64,000 nt of DNA from Mixophyes australis (taxonomy: Eukaryota > Chordata > Amphibia > Anura > Limnodynastidae): positions 297,505,565-297,569,564 of the forward strand of contig JAVHZZ010000003.1 in assembly GCA_036250195.1 (NCBI GenBank). The letters are read 5' to 3'. Both the position numbers and the translations under genes were made by a program. Under the pieces are notes generated by a model. That model worked only from the letters and a program-made list of their open reading frames with translations. It had not been told where the DNA came from and ran no database searches. How positions within the stretch are numbered: the stretch's first letter is position 1; every line of letters starts with the position of its first letter. Positions 12,884 to 24,838 of the stretch are shown here, piece after piece.

Positions 12884-13262
12884 GCTGTTCTTCCTCAGCT
12901 ACCTCTGCTTTCCCGTGTCTGCTCAGCATACTCCAGTGCTGTACTCCCGCTGTTCCAGTATCTCTATCAATCACCATTGGATACACCATTGTGACAGCCT
13001 CTGCTTTTCCTCGTTGTACCACAGGACAGCTATTCTCCTTGTGTCTCATCTATAGCTGCTCGTGTCACCTGGCTCCTTCACACCGTTCTGCTGTTCACCC
13101 ACTCACAGGACCGCGACCTGCAGGTTTGGTGCCGCTAAATCCATACCTCCTTGCGGGGGTTCCTGGTGAAAACCACCTGCCTGTTAGACTCCGTGCCTGT
13201 GGGTGGGCTAAGCCATGTCCAGCAGAGCATAGGGATCAATTTCCCATAAGCCAACCGTGACA

Positions 13263-14835
13263 TAAATATATGTGCTCTTGTCGTTATCAGCATCTGTATG
13301 TATCTTTACACTGAGCCGCAATAGATATGCCTTCTAAGATACATATCTGCGAACACAGAGGAAAATCCCCAAGCACACTTTTGTGTACCATTAAGAGCTG
13401 CTATTCTACTTATACATAAATTGCAGACATCTCACACACTTGCAAATATATGATATGCCACCTGCCCGTCAAGGCGCTTCTGCTAATAGGATGCTCCTAA
13501 CTCTGAACAATGAGAGTCCCTCAATGGGTCATACATGCATGTGTTTTTAAATTAAGAGCTAACTTACCAAGAGGTACCCCAGGGACCTCCAAATGGCAAA
13601 GAGGGCCAGCACTCCCCATAAGCTACTGATACCAAACAATGCACTAAAACAACAATACAGAAATAGAAGTTGCATAATCAATTTTGTATGTTCACAGCAG
13701 GTGCTTGAAAAAGTGGGGTTAACTGGAGATGCAGCCAACTCTAACTAGGCTATACCTCCAGGGGCATGTTTACACTGTTACTGTACCCTACTTCTGCTTT
13801 CCCACCCCTACTCCATCTCTTCAGGCATAAGGGGCTACAAAAATAGGAGCCAGCTTTGTGGGTGCTGTGAATACTAGAGTACACCCAATGTTCGTGCTAT
13901 TGCAACCACTAATCATGTCTATGCATGGTATCCTCCAGTCATTTGAAATTATGAACTTCATTTTATATATAGAGGTGGCATTACACACATGCCTCACATG
14001 TATGCTTAGGAGCAAGGTAGGAAAGCCAAAGTCAGCCAGCGCAATGCTTGATTCAGTTCAGTTACTGTTATACAGCACATAAAAAACACGCTCTTGACAG
14101 GCTTTTCATGTGTTCAGCAAAAGATCATTCAATTCAATAGAGGCTGGCTGTAAGCATGAAAAGCACATCAAAAACACATATGTGTGATTTAGTGAGGCTC
14201 CATTTATTGAACGCATCAAACCTGCATCGTCCTCGAATATATAGAACTCAAAAATCAGGACATCCTGGGAATCACCAAGTTAGGATCAAAAGCAGTAAAC
14301 ACTGACACCCTTAAATAAATGCATCAAAAATTACATTCGCTATTGGCACAAAAGCTTTTAGATTTTTTTTTTAACTGAAATAGTAAGAAAAGAACTATGC
14401 ATGTTGAAGATGAGACAATCTATCTAAACTCTGACTGAGCAAGATTACATAATGTTGATCTAAAATATGAAACCATAGAAATCTCATAGTATATATTTTT
14501 TTGAAATTACACAGTTGGCATACACAGTTTGGTAATGTTCCCAGATTTTGCTTTAGAAATTATGTTCACAACTATCATGGGCTCCTGCCATGGGTCTCTT
14601 CTGTTGTTACTTGGATCAATTCCAGAAGAAAATTTTAGTGCCTGTTCTCCAAGCATAAAAACATTATCTGGCATGGGAAACCATTAATGAAAACTGATGT
14701 GAACCGGGGAAAAAAACTCTACAGTTGTTGTAGCCATTCTGTAACACAACATGTGGCAGCCTTTATTAGTTGGAGTCCTGCCAACAAATACAAGTCCCTA
14801 AGAACCTGGAAGATCCACTACAATTCTCTTTATCA
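13263..14835. other. Intergenic, nothing recognised
   Basis: No recognisable coding sequence or repeat family. Short frames at 13,821-14,082 overlap on opposite strands and are not supported. Confidence 0.5.
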
Positions 14836-15300
14836 TTAGTGTGCAATGGGGGCTCCGGTACCATTAGGGTGCCAGAGTATTAGGTCCAAATCCTTGTTCC
14901 AGTGATTTCCCTGCTTGTTCCATGTACCTGTATGCTGCTCCCTTGTTCCAGTATGTTGTGGCTTCTGACCTGACTTGTTTCCCGACCTACCCTTTTGGAT
15001 TGCGATTTGGCCTATTTTGTGTTCTCTGTTTTTGACTTCTGGCTACTCCTGACTATTCTCTGGAAAATCCTCCTGTACCACACATCCCAGCTGGCTCCGA
15101 TTCGGACTGTTCTCACTTCACCTACCACTTCACAGGTCTGTCCTCGAGAATTGCAATCTGTGCACCCCTTGCAGTCAAGTCCATACTTCCTCGCGTGAGT
15201 CCCTGATGAATTTCAGGGGTGCGTTAGACTCCGCTCCTCCTTGTTCAGTTGCGCTAATATCAGCAAGTGGTCCCATTCAATTCTCTGAGTTGTGACAATG
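14836..15300 (+). mobile_element. Solo LTR-like sequence
   Basis: A C/T-rich block ending CTCTGAGTTGTGAC shares order and short motifs with 13,080-13,262 (see that entry). It could be a solo LTR of a Ty3/Gypsy-type element. The 5' boundary is approximate and no target duplication is clear. Confidence 0.35.
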
Positions 15301-16470
15301 ATAAACTGACATCTATATATATAAAAGGCTAGCGTTGCTCCTCACCTTTATAAATACACACACAAAACACACAAACAAATTTTGTAAAATGTTTGCAAAT
15401 GACTATTTTGTGTGCTGCAAGTATTTTAAAATGGTATTTCATAAAAATAGAAATAAATTATTTGTCACAGTCAACTTTATGTGGCAATATCCAAAGTAAG
15501 GCGATCTGCCGAAGTGATAATCAAAATTAGTGTGGCATGGAACAGGGGAAATTGGTAAATGACTCTGAGAAGATTTACACAAAAAATGTGGTATATAAAG
15601 AAATATTTGTGAAATAGGAATTGTGCTAAGTTATTTTTTTTGTTGTTGAGCAGGTAGTTGATTTCACAGTTGTGGGATAAATAATGGGTGGAAATTAACA
15701 GTTATGAAAACAAGTTCCAATATGATCTTCCTCTTATTTGTTTTCCACTATTTTGACGGGCTTTTAACTAGTCAATAATATTGTGCTCCAATAATTAAGA
15801 TGAAGATGTGTGGATACACAATACAGAAAATTACTGCAGATGTGATTGCTGTACAATTTTACCAACGACTGAAAGTCCCAACGAGCATGCAGATTTATGT
15901 GTACACATCTACATGATTTACCTTTGGATCTGTGCTTTTCATTTCTCATATCCATCTGCTGAAACGATTGAGATCTCTATATAGAGATCTGCATACACTG
16001 CTGGTCATGAGTGCATACACACTTCCACATTTGTCCGGCATCATTCCATTGATGATAATGATTTTTAGCCAGTTTATAATGTTCAACTCAAATAATATGA
16101 TGTGCTTTGGTACAATAAACCATGATTGTGGGAGCAAACACACTAATACGATATTGGGCCTAACATGTTTGGCACGATAATTGGTTGAAACCAGTAGAGT
16201 GTGCCAAGCTTTAAAGTGTATATTTGTATAGAAAGTAACAATTGTATAAAACCATAAATATAAAGACTCAATCTTCTACCATGCGTGCCCCCTACGTCAT
16301 TGCACTCTTTTGAATGTGTGACAGTGTTCGCTCATCGATTCCTTGATTTTAGAAATTTTGGAGGGTCACTGTGAAGCTATAGATTCTATAAGTTAAGTAT
16401 TTCAATCCTTTATATCTCACCCAACATAAGAGAGGGAAGATTCTGGCATATTACCCTTTACCAAATAAAA
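15301..16470. other. Intergenic; a perfect 20-bp palindrome inside
   Basis: TATATATATAAAAGGCTAGCG at about 15,315 recalls the Helitron-like ends at 42.7-43.3 kb but is isolated. At 15,971-15,990 AGATCTCTATATAGAGATCT is a perfect palindrome with no larger inverted repeat around it. No gene found. Confidence 0.5.
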
Positions 16471-16819
16471 AAAGAGATGCTCGGACTTGAAAACCGAGCC
16501 CACCGGAACGCCGCCGATCCAAGTACCGTGCCAAGCCGGCTCGGTACTTTCGTGCACCCTCGGAAATGAATCCGAAGCAAAACATCATTGTTGCATCATT
16601 GGATCTCGCAAGTTTTGTATTCTACAAGTACCGCCCGCCACGAAGATCCAGCGCCATTTCACAAAGAGACACAGTAGGGGTAACACGGTTCTTGGCAGTC
16701 TCTAGTGCAGTTGGGCAGTGTCATATCTAAAACAGAAAGAGGAGGGGTGGCAGTTTTCTTAAAAGTTTCCAGTGACATTCTACTGAGTTATAGCTCACAC
16801 AAAAACAGGAGAGGTCTCA

Positions 16820-17990
16820 GTGTTGTTCCCAGTCTACATTCTACGTGCCATTGCTCCATTGCTAATTGTCATTGCTGAAATAGAAATAATTGGGCTACAA
16901 AATGCCATTCTACCCACTGTACACTTAACCACAGATATGTGGACAAGCAGAACTGGGCAAACTAAAGATTATATGACTGTGACAGACCACTGGTATAGTC
17001 ATTCGCCTTCACCAGCAGGAACAGCAGCAGCATGTACCAAAGTACATCACATTTTTCAGAGGCAGGTTACTCTGTGTATCACCAGATTCACTAAGAGGCA
17101 TACAGTTGATAATCTGTTACAAAAACTAAGGGATGTCATTGCAACATGGCTTATCCCGCTTGGACTCTCCTCAGGATATGTAATTTCTGATAACGCCACC
17201 AATATTGTGAGAGCATTAAAGCTGGGTGAATTCCATCACATTGCCTGTTTTGCTCACACAACAACTTGGTTGTGCAGAGCTTTTTAAAAATGACAGGGAT
17301 GTGCAGGAGATGCTGTCTGTGACCCATAAAATATCTGGACGTTTCCGGCATTCGGCAACAGCATGTAGGAGATTGCAACAGCTACAAGAGCAATATAATT
17401 TGCCCTGCCACCAACTGAAGCAAGAAGTGGTGACTAGGTGTAATTCCACCCTTTATATGTTTCTGCAAATGGAGAATAGAGCGAAAAGCCATCCACGCTT
17501 ACTCCACAAGCCATGTCATTTGGAAAGGAGGGGGGATGTATTTTACTCAAGCGCAGTGGAGAATACTTGTGTTGTGCCAGGTGCTGAAACCATTCGAAGT
17601 AGTCACCTGTGAAGTGAGTTCAGACACTGCTAGTTTGAGTCAAGTGAGTCCCTTAATTAGACTTTTGGAAAAGCAGCTTACGCTAAGTATGTCGGACTTG
17701 AAGATCAAGTACCTTATTTGCTTTGCCAGGATCCAAGAGTTATCAAAATCTTGAAATCGGATCAATACATTTTGGCAACTGTGATTGATCCTCGGATTAA
17801 GAGCTATGTCTTCTCCTTGTTTTCAACTGACCTAAATATCAAAAGATGCAAGGAGCTCCTGGTGAGCAAGACGACAGCTCAAGTGTTACTTGACAGGACG
17901 GCGTCTCCTCCTTCAGTTTCCGCTCAACTGCTGCTAGGAAAAAGCTTAAATTTCCCAAGAGACCCATCACAACATTTTGACATCTGGGGG
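16820..17990 (+). pseudogene. hAT (BED-type) transposase pseudogene
   Basis: Conceptual translation in several frames matches copy 2 block by block: TVHLTTDMWTSRTGQTKDYM, VISDNATNIVRALKLGEF, CFAHT, then after a frame change DVQEMLSVTHKISGRFRHSA, LPCHQLKQEVVTRCNSTLYM, SSDTASLSQVSPLIRLLEKQ and DQYILATVIDPRIKSYVFSL. The N-terminal BED zinc finger is missing. At least four frame changes and premature stops are present, and the conserved RWNST is RCNST. The reading stops at an insertion at 17,988. It cannot encode an active transposase. Confidence 0.9.
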
Positions 17991-19530
17991 TAAATGTATC
18001 AAGGTCCGATTTTTTTCAGCGTGTTAGAATCGCAGCAAGTCGCAGGTGATAACACGCGATTTTAGTCAAAAAAATTTCAAATCTATCAAGCTACGATTTT
18101 TACCCTGATCTTCAAAATTGCTGGTCATCTCTGGAGCTTTCCTGCGATGTAAAACACTCCCGTGTAAGTCTCCTGTGTTGTAGCAGCGTGTTAGGTAAAC
18201 ACATCACTGTTACACTGTTCTGCAATACAGCTGGAGGTCCCGGCATCTGTAAAAAGTGTTAAACATAGATCAAAGTGTGAAAAAAATAAAAGCGTGGTGT
18301 CCCTTCTCTATTCAGTTTTAACCCTAGTGCTGCCAGACTACTGCTGGTTCTTTGAAAATCAGGGAAAACTTTTGCGTGGGGTCCCCCCTATTTTCACGGA
18401 ACCAGCACTAGGCAAACCAGCCAGGGTTGGTGACACTATAGCAGGGGGACTCGCGGCAGGTGTCCGCCTGCAATAATGACAACCAACCCCAGGCTGTTCA
18501 ATGCTGGGCTGGATTCCCTAGGGAGTGTGGTTAGCCAAAAAATACGAGCGGATCCCCCTTCTAGGGACAACCAGCCCAGTGCTGATAGCACTAGGGCTCT
18601 TCCTACACCCCTCGGCAGTGGATGTAGGGTAATAACGGCGATTATAGATGAAAAAAATAAACAGACGCCATTTTGTTTTGTGGAACTACAAGTCCCAGCC
18701 AGCCCGGGTGCCATAAATAGTGTGGGCATGCTGCTACTTGTATAACTACAAGCACCAGCAAACCCATAGCAGCCAGGGCATGTTGGCACTTGGAGAACCA
18801 CAAGTGCCAACATGCCCTGACACCCACGGCTGGCTGGGACCTGTAGTTCCACAAACCAAACTGTTTACAAAACCACAACACCCTTATTAAAACCACTAAC
18901 ATTTAATAAAAATAATAAACCCACAATAAAGACAGTAAACACCTTCATTTACACCATATATTTTTATAAAAATAATAAATTCTCTATCCTCACCACTGAA
19001 GTTTTCTTCTGTTGTCAGCAGCTTTTAATCCTAAAACGGCTGTCAACCAAGTTCAAAATAAATTTGTATCCAAAGTCCGGCTTGACCAAGTCCAAAATAA
19101 ATTTGTAATTTACAAAGTCCGGCTTGAAATGTCCAAAATAAATTTGTAGATCCAAAAGTCCTGCTTGTAATGTCACCAGAGTATTTTTATCCAAAAGTCC
19201 ATGCTTGTTCTTCTTGGGCACAAAGCCCCCCTTGTTGATTGAAGTCTTCAGCCAGGAGGGCCCCTTGTTGATTGAAGTCTTCTTTGCTTCAGCCAGGAGG
19301 GCCCCACTATTTTTCTGTTTTGATTGAAGAAAAAAGAATAAAACAGCTGGACTGCTGCAAACAGCTTCTGCTAGCTAGAAACTCAGATACGCAATGAGCT
19401 TAGTTCATTGTGCTAGGTCTATTTATCCCTAATACTATAAATAGACCTCGCGGAAGAGCTAAGCTCATGAACTTCCAATTAAATCAAAATACTAAGACTT
19501 CTGAAATGGTGGATTCCAGCGGTGATGAAT
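17988..19530. mobile_element. Foldback-like repeat with ACTACAA motifs, inserted in the hAT
   Basis: It starts GGTAAATGTATCAAGG, a terminal type common in palindromic elements, directly after the transposase codons for Gln-His-Phe-Asp-Ile-Trp. It contains paired arms with GTGGAACTACAAGTCCCAGC (about 18,680) and its inverse GCTGGGACCTGTAGTTCCAC (about 18,834). Related sequence in another arrangement lies at 32,580-34,330. Tandem CAAAATAAATTTGTA repeats occur at 19,053-19,150. The right boundary is approximate because transposon 3' sequence resumes near 19,540. No coding capacity. Confidence 0.55.
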
Positions 19531-19779
19531 GAATAATATGAATTAATAAACTGATGAGGGTGAGGGTGAGGATGATGACAACATCTTGCCACAGTAGAGT
19601 TCATTAATAGCACTGTTACCTTAGGTGCTTAAGCCCATTATTAGCCTGTTTTGTGGGGGCCCAAACAAACCAAGCACATCAGCCTCAAAAGTGCCACTCC
19701 TTGTCGATGAATTGCTTGGTTTGTTAAAGTGTGCATGTCCTTTTTAAGATCCAACATAAGGGTGGGTGGGATGAGCTAT

Positions 19780-22700
19780 GATGCTGTTAGCTAGTGAGAA
19801 TTCTTCTAAGTGAGATTCTTACAAGTGTATTAACTAATTTAGTTAGTACAGTTAGAGATATACAAGAGAGGAACAAGAGGACAACAGGAGGGGAACCTTC
19901 TAACTGCAAACACAACTACATGAGGACAACATTCCACAATCAGCTTTGAGCTCTGATATCCACCACCACTTGGATTGTTAACTGCCTGGACTCTCCCTGC
20001 TGAACTGTTTCTCACACTTATTCAGGCCTGCTGCAGTATTTTAACTTGGTGATTCCTCTTATGCTGCTTGGATTCCCACTTTTAAACCACACTGTTACTC
20101 CACTTAGCTTGAACTTTGAACTGGCTCCCTCTTGTCCTGTGGACTTGTATAACCAGCTCAGTGCACCTTGTATTATGCCTTATGTTATACTATTGCCTTC
20201 CAATCATGCCTGATGTCATTGTCTCATCTAACTGTTTTTTCTAAACACACCCATCTGGTATCTCTGCTTTCCTTACTGCTTCCTATTCCCTGTCTCATAC
20301 TGTACATCTCTTCTTCCTCTTTTCTCTCCTTCTACCTTTGCACTCTTTCACTTTACTCACCTTTCGTGCTCTCACCATTTCCTCACTCCACTTGTAAGCC
20401 CTTACCATTCTTGATTTCTGAATTCTTTCAACTGTCTATTCCACACCTTCTCTAGCTTTATCATGATTTACTCCTCTTTCACTTCTGTCCTCTCCATCTA
20501 TCCCCCTGCTTCCCATGTCCAATCTTTCCATATTCTAACTCCTCCTCACCCCCCCTCTCACATCCCATCCCCCTTCTTATTTCACTCCTCTCTTCTGTGC
20601 CTCTGGGCCCCTGATATAACATGCTGCCACCTCTTACATCTTTTTCTCTCTCCTCCTTTTCCCCACTCACACCCTTTCCCTCTTGTCCCCTTCACTGCTC
20701 TTCTCTCAGCGTCAGTCTGCTCCTACCTACCACCTCCCTCTCTTTCCCCCCAGGTTATCTACTCCCTCATGTCACTCCTACCTTCTGCCTCTCCCATTCA
20801 TAAACCCCCTTTTCTGCCCCATCTCTACTCCTCCCCTACCTCTTGCTCCCCTGCCCCTCGCCTCCTGCCTGCTGACAAATCCCCTTTTATTTCTGCTTCT
20901 CGTCCAATTCCAACCCTCTCTTCCTGTCATTCCCTTTGCTCCATACCATATTCACCCTTGCAGACGAGCAACCCCAACAATCTCATCCACATCTCTACTA
21001 TTCCCTCTCTTCCACTATCATGTGGTCTCTGGAATGCCAGATCAGTCTGTAACAAATTGACCTCTATCAATAATCTCTTTATCTCTAGATCCTTCAACCT
21101 GCTTGCCATCACTGAAACCTGGCTATTCCCTGAGGACACTACCTCTCCAGCTGCTCTCTCTTTCGGGGGCTTGTCATCTCCCACACACACAGCAAGGTGG
21201 TGGCATTGGCATACTTCTCTCCTCCTGCTGTTCTTTTTGGGTTCTTCCCCCTGAACCCTCCCTCTCTTTTTCCTCCTTTGAGGTACACTTTATCCGCCTA
21301 TTCCACCCAGTCCACCTCCGTGTTGCGGTTATATACCGTCTCCCTGGTCCTGTCTCCCAATTTCTTTATCACTTTGCCACCTGGCTCCCTCACTTTCTCT
21401 CCTCTGACCTTCCCTCCATCATCTTGAGGGACTTTAATATCCCTATAGACAATCCCTCTGACCCTGCTGCCTCCAAACTTCTCTCCCTCTCCTCCTACCT
21501 TGGTCTCTCTCAATGGACCTCCTCTCCCTCCCACCGCAGTGGCCACTCCCTAGATCTGGATTTTTCACACCTCAGTTCTGTCTCTGACCTCGTTAATTCA
21601 CCTTTTCCTCTCTCAGACCACCATCTCCCCGACCCCCATGGTTACTCTACCAGGCGCAATATTGACAAAGTTGATCCTACCAGTTTCTCCTGCTCCCTGA
21701 GCTCGCTCCTCTCCCCCATCTCCACTCTTTCTTGCCCCGATAAGGCTGTCTCCTTTTACAATCGCACTCTTAACGCTGCACTTGACTCTGTCGCCCCGGC
21801 TGTCACCGCCAAGCTTCGTCGTTCCCCGCCGCAACTGTGGCACACTAAACTTACCCGCTATCTTCAAAAATGCTCCCGCAGTGCAGAACGGCTCTGGAGA
21901 AAGTCCCGCACTTATGCTGACTTCCTGCACTCTAAGTTTATACTTGCCTCTTACAGTTCGGCCCTATCGCTCTCTAAACAATCTTTCTTTAAAGCTCTCA
22001 TTTCTTCCCAATCCTCCAACCCAGGTCGGCTTTTTGCCACCTTCAACTCCCTCCTGTCCCCTCCCCCCACCACGCTCTCTGCTGTTGACTTTGCTACCCA
22101 CTTCACAGCCAAGATTGAGTCTATACATCATGACATCTCCCAGCAGTCCCTTCTTACCCCCACCCTCTCCCCCCTCCATGCCCACTCTGTTCCCCTTCTC
22201 ACTCTCCTCTACTGCTGGCATCTCCTTTCTCCCCACCACTCCTGCTAGCGCACCCTCCTTTTCTTCCTTCACTCCGGTATCTGCAGATGAAGTCCATACC
22301 CTTCTCTCTTCCTCTCCCCCCTCCACTTGCACACAGGACCCAATCCCCTCCCACCTCCTCCGCTCCCTCTCTCTTGAAGCCTGCTCCCACCTTGCACACC
22401 TCCTCAACCTATCCCTCTCCTCTGGAATCTGCCCCTCCTCTTTTAAACATGCTCTTGTCTCCCCCATACTCAAGAAACCACCCCTTGATCCTGCCTCTCT
22501 CTCTAATTACCGCCCTATTTCACTTCTTCCTTTTCCTCCAAACTCCTTGAATGGGTTGTCTACAACCGTCTCATCTCCTTTCTCTCCTCTCACTCACTCC
22601 TTGACCCGCTCCAATCTGGTTTTCGCCCCCTCCACTCCACTGAAACTGCCCTCACTAAGGTCACTAATGACCTTCTCCTCGCTAAATCCAATAGACACTA

Positions 22701-24176
22701 CTCCGTTCTTATCCTTCTTGACCTCTGACTTCGATACCGTTAACCACGCACTCCTTTTGCAAACTCTCAAATCTATAGGCCTATACCTCACCAACCGCTC
22801 CTTCTCAGTCTCTACTCATGATTCTACATCACCCCCTCTTCCCCTACCTGTTGGTGTTCCTCAAGGCTCCGTTCTTGGCCCCCTGCTTTTCTCCCTCTAC
22901 ACCTCACTTGGTGTTCTCATCCGCTCCTTTGGCCTCCAGTACCACCTCTATGCTGATGATACCCAAATTTATCTTTCATCCCCTGACCTCTCTCCTTCCC
23001 TCCTGTGTCGTGTCTCCTCCTGTCTCTCAGCCATCTCATCTTGGATGTCCCAACGCTTCCTTAAACTAAATATTTCCAAGACCAAGCTTATAGTCTTCCC
23101 CCCGTCCAGGACTCTCCCACCACCCCCTTCTCTATTTCTGTTAATAACACTACCCCAAGTCCGATGCCTTGGGGTCATCCTTGATTCCTCCCTCTCATTC
23201 AAGCCTCATATTCTGTCCCTCTCAAAATCCTGCTACTTCCACCTTCGGTATATATCTAAGATACGTCCCTTTCTCACCACGGAAGCTACGAAAACCCTTG
23301 TTCACTCGCTTGTTATCTCTCGCCTTGACTACTGTAACCTCCTTCTCTTTGGCCTACCTGATTCTCGCCTTGACCCTCTTAAGTCTATCCTCAATGCTGC
23401 TGCCCACCTCATTTTTCTCTCCCGCCGCTCTGTCTCTGCAGTCTCCCTCTAACAGTCACCTCATTGGCTCCCCATACCCTACAGAATTAAATTTAAACTC
23501 CTCACCCTCACCTTTAAAGCTCTTAGTCAATCTTCCCCTCCCTACATCTCCAATCTCATCTCTACCTACACTCCTACCCGCCCCCTCCGCTCTGCCTCTG
23601 ACAGCCGCCTCACTACTTCACTGATCACCTTCTCTCACTCTCATCTTCAGGACTTTGCCCGGGCTGCTCCCCTGCTGTGGAACGATCTTCCACGTTCCAT
23701 CAGGTTAGCATCTACTCTCAAAGGCTTCAAGCATGCCCTTAAGACTCATTCCTTTATTCACGTCTATCAGTCCTCCTCTTAACTTCCTTGTCCTGGCTCT
23801 CTCACCCAGTTAGTACCACCCTATTTGTGTCTCCCCCTTCCCTTTAGGATGTAAGCTCTCATGAGCAGGGCCCTCTTTCCTTGTGTGCACCTTCTACTAT
23901 TCCATCACCCTCTGTAACTCTTGGCCTGCTTTACTAGCCCTGTTTTCCCTGTTTTTTAAGCTTCTGCCTACTTCTCGCTGATTTCTACTATCCCTTTCAC
24001 TATCTGTCCCAGAAATAATCTGATTTGCTTTACCCTGTCACCTGTGTTTGTATATATTTTGTTCTTTCTGTATCATGTTGTGTCTTGGTTCTCTGTTTTC
24101 TGTATATGTAATATACGGCACTGTGGACCCTTTGCAGCGCCTTATAAGTCAAAGATAATAATAATAATAATAATCT
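19780..24176 (+). mobile_element. Near full-length L2 LINE, frameshifted
   Basis: A non-LTR retrotransposon of the L2 type. It has a probable 5' UTR (from about 19,780, boundary uncertain), one protein region with endonuclease then reverse transcriptase (20,990-23,780), a 3' UTR containing TAGGATGTAAGCTCTCATGA, and an (ATA)n-type tail at 24,156-24,174. Related copies are at 12,109-12,883 (same strand) and 54,885-58,240 (opposite strand). C-rich composition gives many long shadow frames on the other strand. Confidence 0.85.
20990..23780 (+). pseudogene. L2 endonuclease-reverse transcriptase ORF, broken
   Basis: The protein would carry out target-primed reverse transcription. The apurinic-type endonuclease part starts CGLWNARSVCNKLTSINN and LLAITETWL (about 21,020-21,125) in one frame, then continues in a second frame (21,190-21,640) with GGGIGILLSS, IYRLPGP, RDFNIPID, SGHSLDLDF and LSDHHL. 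The RT domain lies in a third frame (about 22,270-23,440): [36 protein letters not shown], the catalytic [13 protein letters not shown], then [11 protein letters not shown]. The C-terminal [10 protein letters not shown]...[16 protein letters not shown] is followed by a stop and further homology in another frame to about 23,780. At least three frame changes make it inactive. Catalytic motifs are intact, so it decayed fairly recently. Confidence 0.9.
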
Positions 24177-24504
24177 TGCACCACTTTTCCGTTCAGCTAC
24201 CGCTGTGTGCCAATGTTACCTTCATGTGCTATATACTGTTGTGTGCTTTGCAAAAATCTTAGACACCCATTGATGATGCAAATGACTCGGCACAACATTT
24301 TGACATCTGGTCTTGCCTACTGTAAAAGAATTGACCAGAATTAGTGACCCCTCTGCTGTAACGCCACCTGATCCTATTAACAACTATCAACATCCAAAGA
24401 ATGGTGGGGGATTATTTTTAATTTTTTTGAACGGTATAGAGACAACAGGTTTATTAACAAAGAACAACGTTGCTTGCAGAAGTAATGTAAGCATGGATGT
24501 CTAA
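24177..24504 (+). pseudogene. Second scrap of hAT transposase and 3' region
   Basis: At 24,291-24,310 CACAACATTTTGACATCTGG repeats exactly the 20 bp that precede the insertion at 17,988. The following bases read, with one frame change, as TVKELTRISDPSAVT, aligned with the copy 2 segment LPTIADMSTLAALDAVT. Upstream, 24,177-24,240 resembles 24,853-24,915 (CCACTTTTC...CTGTGTG(C/G)CAATGTT). So transposase and 3' fragments recur downstream of the main coding remnant. It could be a target-site duplication flanking a composite insert or a rearranged second hAT copy. Confidence 0.6.
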
Positions 24505-24705
24505 ATAGACATGTATATATAATACCTTCCACTTTGCTGCTGTTTCATCAGTATTACACAAAGTGATTGTAATCGGCACTTAACTTCAAAGGTACCTAAC
24601 TATATTATAATTTTTTGTGAATTGGGGCTGATTCCAAGCTCAGTGATGAACTTGCTTTTTGCTGTGAATTACAATGGCTCTTTTTAGTGCATTGTCTGGC
24701 ACCCT

Positions 24706-24838
24706 GGATTGGTCTCGGTCTGATAAAAGCACGCATCCTGGGGGGGTCAGCGCTCGTCGCCATGTATTAGCTGTAGAATTATCACAGTTATCCATGGAAC
24801 GGGTGGAGCAATCAAATGAACCATAACTGATTTCATGA
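24706..24838 (-). pseudogene. 18S rRNA-derived fragment, antisense
   Basis: Read on the minus strand, about 133 bp follow the 5' domain of vertebrate 18S rRNA: CAGTTATGGTTC, TGGATAACTGTGATAATTCT, ACAGCTAATACATGGCGACG, AGCGCTGACC, GGATGCGTGC and TTATCAGACC in the correct order and spacing. Several substitutions (for example CTACAGC for the usual CTAGAGC) show it is an old, non-functional piece and not an rRNA gene. The GACGAGCGCTGACC form fits amphibian 18S as I recall it. It ends abruptly on both sides inside hAT copy 1. Confidence 0.85.

Larger units (their letters stand above)
11340..13262 (+). mobile_element. LTR-like sequence, split by an L2 fragment
   Basis: Moderately GC-rich non-coding DNA. 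Its 3' part (TAAATCCATACCTCCTTGCG, then GTTAGACTCCG, ending near AACCGTGAC) resembles the end of the block at 14,836-15,300 (GTCCATACTTCCTCGCG, GTTAGACTCCGC, ending GTTGTGAC). The shared ending and a TATTTAAA box at about 11,527 suggest Ty3/Gypsy-type LTRs. No primer-binding site, gag or pol was found between them, so this is only a suggestion. An L2 fragment interrupts it at 12,109-12,883. Confidence 0.4.

Noticed and set aside
21298..22473. Long minus-strand frames rich in Arg, Glu and Gly
   Set aside because: They are antisense shadows of the C-rich L2 coding strand, which has clear endonuclease and RT motifs on the plus strand.
24706..24838. Functional 18S rRNA gene
   Set aside because: Only about 133 bp of the 1.8-kb gene, with substitutions at invariant positions and abrupt ends inside a transposon.
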